Shown: positions 59,052-64,000 of the stretch, piece by piece
Position numbering within the stretch: position 1 is the stretch's first letter
Layout: each line of letters starts with the position of its first letter
Source: Diadophis punctatus similis
Lineage: Eukaryota; Chordata; Lepidosauria; Squamata; Dipsadidae
Direction: 5' to 3'
Length of the DNA stretch: 64,000 nt
Assembly (NCBI GenBank): GCA_023053685.1
Contig: JALIGW010000001.1
Span: 229,176,434-229,240,433, forward strand
Position numbers and translations under genes: made by a program
The notes under the pieces: model-generated
Databases searched by the model: none
What the model was told of the DNA's origin: nothing
What the model saw: only the letters and a program-made list of their open reading frames with translations

Positions 59052-60113
59052 CATCTTTCCAGGTAAGAAAGATGTTAAGAAAGTTCCTAAATCCTCTTTA
59101 CATATAATCCCTCCTCATTTGGTTTCTATGATAAATTTATTATAGCTTAAGTATATTTAAAAGGATTTAAAATCTCAGCTATTAAGGCACAATAAGCAAT
59201 TTATAAACACTTTCATAATAAGCAATGTTATGAACATTTTCAACGGTATGTTGACATAATGAGGGAGATGTTGGAAATCAGCAAGATCTTGAGACCCTTA
59301 ACTGCATATAGCTCTTCAGTTGCAATAATTATATATATAATTTCAATAGCGATGCATATGTCTCATAACATAACATGCATATTAACAATTTAATAGCACA
59401 AAAATTGCCTTTACATCTGTCATATTAGGTCAGCTAGTAAAAGCAATCTGTGACTTTCAATTAATGAGTTATCTCCGTTCCAAGTCACATCTAGAATACT
59501 ATTTTTTTCTGAAAAGAAAAAAAAACCCTAATGGATAGACATAAGGGAGGAAAAAAAGAAAGTTAAATGTAGAACAAATGTAAACTGGATTTAAGTGGAA
59601 GATTTTAGGTTCAAAACGTATAGACTGCTTTACAAAATCCTTGCTCATGAGCAATATATAATAGTATAAAAACAACAGCTCTAAAGAATCATTATGTTAA
59701 TTTATTATAATAAAGTAGTTTTGTCTGTTACTAATTTCAGATAGAATCCAAAAAGCAAATAAAACAATAAAGTCAAAAAGTGAAAGTTAAAATTCTGGCA
59801 TGGTTAGAAATGAAACTGCTTGACAGAAAGATGGATATGCCCATTAACATTTCAACTGCTTCCAGAGGGAATTGGAATCTTCAAGACCCCTCTCCCATCC
59901 CCACTGGGTCCACGATCATCCAAAAGTCATCTTGGGTCACACCTAAGTGCTCCAATTTAAACCCAGGGAGCAGCACCACCAAAGAACCAGTTTTCACAGT
60001 GAAATTAGCAGGTTGTTGGTAAGAGAAAAAGAAAACCTTACCGAGCAGCAGCCATCTTGAAAGGAGGGCAAACCATAAAAAGGTTTGTACAATACAAAGA
60101 AATAATGTTAAGT
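59052..60113. other. no gene proven
   Basis: AT-rich to about 59800, then a more mixed stretch at 59860-60060. There, a minus-strand frame of 85 codons (60138-59881) passes through an ATG followed by a splice-donor-like GTAAGG, described in the findings. No domain recognised. Confidence 0.4.
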
Positions 60114-60128
60114 ATACTATTGCTTCTG

Positions 60129-60351
60129 TGAGTGGCACGGTGGCCTAGAGATGAAGATGCTCATCTCCCACTTGGAAAGTTGAGAGTTCAATCCTAGGCA
60201 GCAACAGATGTTTCTCTATCAGAGCACAAAGAGAAAATATCTGCTGCAAACTACACGTAGCAGTCGGGAGGAGCATCCGGCAAGTAAATGCACAGCTCCA
60301 TTCAATTGCACCCTGATAAAAGGGATTACAGGGTCCTAAAAAGAAAAAAAA
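60129..60351 (+). mobile_element. tRNA-derived SINE with 15-bp target duplication
   Basis: Perfect flanking repeat ATACTATTGCTTCTG (60114-60128 and 60352-60366). A box TGGCACGGTGGCCTAGAGAT, B box GAGAGTTCAATCCTAGG, then a body with GCAGTCGGGAGGAGCATCCG and an A-rich end CTAAAAAGAAAAAAA. The A-rich end and long duplication differ from the AAAT-tailed SINEs here and suggest a different LINE partner, possibly L1-like. A third SINE family in this window. Confidence 0.88.
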
Positions 60352-60480
60352 ATACTATTGCTTCTGAATCTGTTTCCCTCTGTGAAAGATGGTTAAAGAT
60401 TTGCATTAGGTTAAAAGCAGACAATCTAGTGCCTAAAGTTGTTTTCAACAATGCATATAACCTCTTGTTAATGGTTAGGC

Positions 60481-60919
60481 CCGTGATGGCGAACCTATGG
60501 CACGTGTGCCACAGGTGGCACGTGGTGCCATATCGGAGGGCACGTGAGGCGTTGCCCTATGTTAGATCCAGTGCGCATGGGTGCGCTAGCCAGCTGATTT
60601 TCTGCCTTCTTTTCGGCCATTTTTGCTCTTCCCAGGCTTCAGGGAAGCCTCCTGAAGCTGGGGGATGGCAAAAAACGGCCCAACAGGCTAACCGGAAGTT
60701 CATTTCCGAACTTCCGGTTGGCCCGTTGGCCCATTTTTTTGCCGTCTCCAGGCTTCGGGAATCCTTTGTGAGGCCTGTGCGCATGCACGGGGGGGCAGTG
60801 GGGAGGAGTGCGCATGTGTGTGTGGGGTTGTGCGCATGCACGGGGGGAGGGCATGTGTGTGGGCACGCACATGCGCACACCCTTTTGGCATGCGAACCAA
60901 AAAAGTTTCGCCATCACTG
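60481..60919. mobile_element. hAT element (CCGTGATGGCGAACC family), copy 1
   Basis: Ends CCGTGATGGCGAACCTATGG and GTTTCGCCATCACTG. Flanks GGTTAGGC (60473-60480) and GGTTAGGT (60920-60927), 7 of 8 identical. GC-rich body with an ACCGGAAGTTCATTTCCGAA then CTTCCGGT hairpin and GCGCATGCACGGGG repeats. The overlapping 237-codon frame is an artefact. Confidence 0.88.
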
Positions 60920-61829
60920 GGTTAGGTTGTTGTTCAAAACATTTGGAAGGCACCAGTCTCATTCGAAGTCTTATTCAGAAACTCTCCTTGAGACATTTTA
61001 AATTATTTGAGACATTCACAGTTCAATTTTTAAAATGCAGGTTTATAACTCCTATTTCCTCAGAACAAATTGTATAGTTTTGCAGCTTACTGACCCTATC
61101 TTTAGTGATCTTAATACAAAGGCTTCAGAAAAAAAAGAGAACCACAGAAGGAGCTTGGGCTTCATTATGCAAGGAGTTGAAAGTACTTGCCTATCATAAT
61201 TTATCCTCACATCGGGGAGCTAACAATATGGAGGGTTTTCTACCTTGGAAACTCAGGCCTTGCTGCTTCTGAAATGAGTTCAGCTGTGGCAAATTTCACA
61301 AATATTCTTGCCCACAACCTTTTAAAGTTAACTTGTTTGTCAATTTGCCCTAATTTCTGGCACTTCAGAAGGCTGGCCAAGCAAAGAAAAGGAGTAAAAT
61401 TGCTGATGAGAAACAGCAGTTGCAATCCTGGATGGTCCCCATTAAAAAAACACACTTAAAAAAAACCACCTGAAAGGTGTGTGATGCTTAAACATGGTGG
61501 GAATCAGCACCCCCCTCCCCAAATATGATTGATCTTTTCAAACTGTTTTCACATTTTAAAGGTTTGGATGATTATAGATTACTGTCTGGATTTTTCCACT
61601 TTCATAATATAATAACCATTTACTACATCGAGGGGGAGAGAAACTATTTGCTCTCATATTGATCAGTATTTTATTTTAGCTGTTATTCCTTTGTTGTTCG
61701 AAAGAGCTTGGCTGTTCGGATAAATATTGCCTTAGAAGTTTGTAAAAAAAAAATCTAAGGTTTTGTGTTCATCCTTCTATATGGAAGATAGAGAATTTCA
61801 AAAACTGTTTGATGAAGTGTAACACAATT

Positions 61830-62042
61830 CAGGGCAGTGCAGTGGTTAAAAAATAGAGTGGTGTTAGGAGACTCAACTCCACGTCTGCTGGCCCCTCCTC
61901 CATTGGAGTTCGCTGACTGATTTAAAGCCAGCCACTCCTCTCAACCCAACCAACTTCACCAGATCTGATTGTGGGAGCACCATGTATGCTGTCTTGAATT
62001 CCTGAAGGAAAGACAGGATACATATCTAACAAATAAACAAAT
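61830..62042 (+). mobile_element. SINE-like element with AAAC/AAAT tail
   Basis: Starts AGGGCAGTGCAGTGGTTAAA (A-box-like), later TTGAATTCCTGAAGGAAAGA and CAGGATACATATCTAACAAA then TAAACAAAT. Decayed; B box not clear. Confidence 0.55.
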
Positions 62043-62165
62043 TTGTGAGCTTTAGGGCCACCTTCACATATTGTAGAAAGCTGAATGCCCTTCTTATTTA
62101 GAACTAGCACAATTGAATAGTTCCTTTATTCCTCTGATGGGACCCACAAGAAATACTGCATTGAT

Positions 62166-62667
62166 CCGTGATGGCGAACCTATGGCACGAGTGCCACAAG
62201 TGGTACCTGGAGCCATATCAGTGGGCACACGAGCTCAGGTCTGGCGCACATCTGATTTTCGGGCCTTCTGGGCCCACTGGGAGTTGGGAAACAGGCTGTT
62301 TCCAGCCTCCAGAGGGTGTAGGGAAGGCCGTTTTCGCCCTCCCCAGTCTCCTAGAAAGGCTCTGGAGCTTGGAGAGAGGAAAAAACTGGGCCTTCCAGTT
62401 CAACCGTAAGTTGGCAAATGGGCCATTTTCTGCCTCCGGAGGGCCTCTGGGGGGGGAGGCCATTTTTGCCCTCCCCAGGCTTCTAGAAAGGCTCTTGGAG
62501 CCTGGGGAGAGCGAAAAATGGGTGTGCCATTGTGTGCCGGGAGTGGGGGGGAGTCATGCACACATGCATGGGGGGCGCATGGAATTATGGGTGTGGGCAC
62601 GCACATGTGACCCCCCCGCACTCCCCCCCTTTTGGCATGCAAACCAAAAAAAGGTTCGCCATCACTG
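62166..62667. mobile_element. hAT element (CCGTGATGGCGAACC family), copy 2
   Basis: Ends CCGTGATGGCGAACCTATGG and AGGTTCGCCATCACTG. Flanks GCATTGAT (62158-62165) and GCATAGAT (62668-62675), 7 of 8 identical. Same orientation as copy 1, about 1.2 kb further on. Its interior repeats TTTTGCCCTCCCCAG and CTCCTAGAAAGGCTCT words, unlike the interior of copy 1. Confidence 0.88.
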
Positions 62668-62920
62668 GCATAGATGCATAGTTTTAATCCTTAAGCAGCT
62701 TGCTTTAGCATTCCATGGGGGCAGAAGCATCCAATTCATTCAGCCTCTCCCTATTTGTTCAGGAAGCAGCACCACACTCAGACACATGATCCATATTTTT
62801 GGAACAGTGACAGCCCCTGGGAAACATTGGTAGCAGATTTATTTTCTTCGTAACAAGTAAGCATTTTATGTCCCTGCATAATAAATCATAATTACAGCTT
62901 TTAGCTAGCCACTCTCTTGA

Positions 62921-63277
62921 CAGATAATCCTCGATGTATGACCATTTGAAGTTACAAGGGCCCTGGAAAAAAAGGGACTTACGACTGTCACAGCATCTCC
63001 GTAATCACATGATAAAAATTTGGATGTTTAGCCACCAGCACATATTTACGATAGTGGCAGCACCCTGGAGTCATGTGATCAACATTTGAGACCCTTTCCA
63101 GCCAGTCTCTGACAAACAAATCAATGGGAATGCCAGATTAGCTTAATTACCTTATGATTCACTTAGCGATTGCAGTGATTTTGTTTTATGACTGCAGTAA
63201 AAAAGTTGTACAATGACCATCTTGTTTAGTGATGGAAGTTCTGGTCCAAATTGTAGTTGTAGGTCAAGAACTATCCA
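62921..63277. mobile_element. MITE of the 36.3-kb family, decayed
   Basis: Ends CAGATAATCCTCGATGTATG and GTAGGTCAAGAACTATCC; internal CACTTAGCGATTGCAGTGAT matches the AAGTGAATC words of the family. No exact TA border is kept. Confidence 0.55.
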
Positions 63278-64000
63278 GATTTTTAATTAAGGCTATTTGC
63301 CAAGCTATTGTAAACTGCCCAGAGTCTTTGGGAAGTCTCCAAATCTAAATAACAATAACAAGTCCTCAAAAAATTTACTGACATTATTTTTCAAGTATTT
63401 TTCAAGTTTATTCTGCATAGCACTTTGTTTGGCACCTTACACCTTATTTATTCTGAGCAGCTAAAAGGATAAAAGGGTCAAATGTCCTAATTGGTCAATT
63501 TTCCAGAGGGGATAGGGATAGATCTTAGTAGGACTTAATGCAGTCTCAATAAATAATATTCCTTTCATCATTCACTGGTGATTTTGCAGATTAGGCTGTC
63601 TCCAAAAGGGAGTCTGATGGTTTTAAAAATGGCCTCAAAACCCATCATAATGGTGATAGATTCACACACATTACTGAAGGAAAAGGTTGTAGACCAGCTT
63701 TGAAATTATGTTGCCAGATTTTCCGCTAATGGTACTTAATATGGTTGGACAAGAATGTACATATGGGCTCACAGATGCCACAATGCAACTGCAAGAAAAT
63801 CTAAGGATGTACTGTGAGTGTATAGCCAATCTGGCCTATTGATTAACCATATGCATCAGTGTCTTATGCTGCTGTGTATAACAGAAATAATAAGCAACAC
63901 TTCTACTGTTGTTGCTCAAAGTGTTTGTGTTTTGATCTGGTTGGCTTTCCCACTGATAGAACCATCTCCTTAAGATCCTTGGCTGCATTCAACCCAAAAT
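63278..64000. other. no gene seen; LINE/SINE tail piece at the start
   Basis: GTAAACTGCCCAGAGTCTTT at about 63311 followed by AAATCTAAATAA is another 3' tail fragment of the 58.3-kb type. The rest, up to the window edge, shows nothing I recognise. Confidence 0.5.

Noticed and set aside
59881..60138. 85-codon minus-strand frame with a hydrophobic start
   Set aside because: No recognised domain, no conserved neighbours, and it reads across a likely splice-donor-like sequence; kept only as a low-interest finding.
60288..61001. 237-codon + strand frame
   Set aside because: Crosses the end of a SINE, unique DNA and a complete hAT element; no coherent protein.
49005..64000. CHID1 as the expected neighbour downstream of TSPAN4
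   Set aside because: Synteny with mammals suggested looking for its C-terminal exons on the minus strand, but I saw no matching sequence.

Overview
The window looks like squamate reptile nuclear DNA, most likely from a snake. It is AT-rich, intron and intergenic in character, and dense in retroelements and microsatellites. The pointers are CR1-type LINE tails that run into ATTCT/AGAAT pentamer arrays, tRNA-derived SINEs with both polymerase III boxes, L1-like and L2-like LINE pieces, Penelope-like palindromes and many small hAT DNA transposons. The species is inferred, not proven.

Only one protein-coding gene is secure: the 3' half of TSPAN4 (tetraspanin-4) on the + strand. Four coding exons at 36801-36902, 42267-42398, 46035-46118 and 49005-49073 are all phase 0 with AG/GT borders. 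Together they give 128 codons: the large extracellular loop with its CCG motif and six cysteines, the fourth membrane span and the short cytoplasmic tail. The N-terminal exons were not seen and probably lie left of the window. A candidate poly(A) signal sits 81 bases after the stop.

Layout: 1-1.6 kb, 5' end of an L1-like LINE (- strand). 2.1-3.1 kb, a TA-flanked DNA transposon. 4.5-20.1 kb, three CR1 copies, two hAT elements with exact 8-bp duplications (8.0 and 12.1 kb), a solo LTR (15.9 kb), a pentamer-tailed LINE (16.6-17.4 kb) and a 1.7-kb hAT inserted in a CR1 (18.3-20.0 kb). 20.1-21.2 kb, two striking palindromes. 25.1-28.0 kb, a TTAA minisatellite and a broken LINE reverse transcriptase. 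28.7-36.7 kb, LINE, SINE, Penelope-like and MITE remnants. 36.8-49.2 kb, TSPAN4, whose last intron holds a SINE inside a Penelope-like palindrome inside a CR1. 51.4-53.2 kb, a cluster of four hAT elements. 53.7-64 kb, more hAT, SINE and LINE pieces and a possible transcript end near 57.1 kb.

No bacterial, viral or defence-type gene system is present. The unusual content is the architecture of the mobile elements: verifiable nesting, re-used target sites, shared GC-rich palindromic cores between different hAT termini, and staged microsatellite seeding. All repeat family names come from reading, not from a library search.
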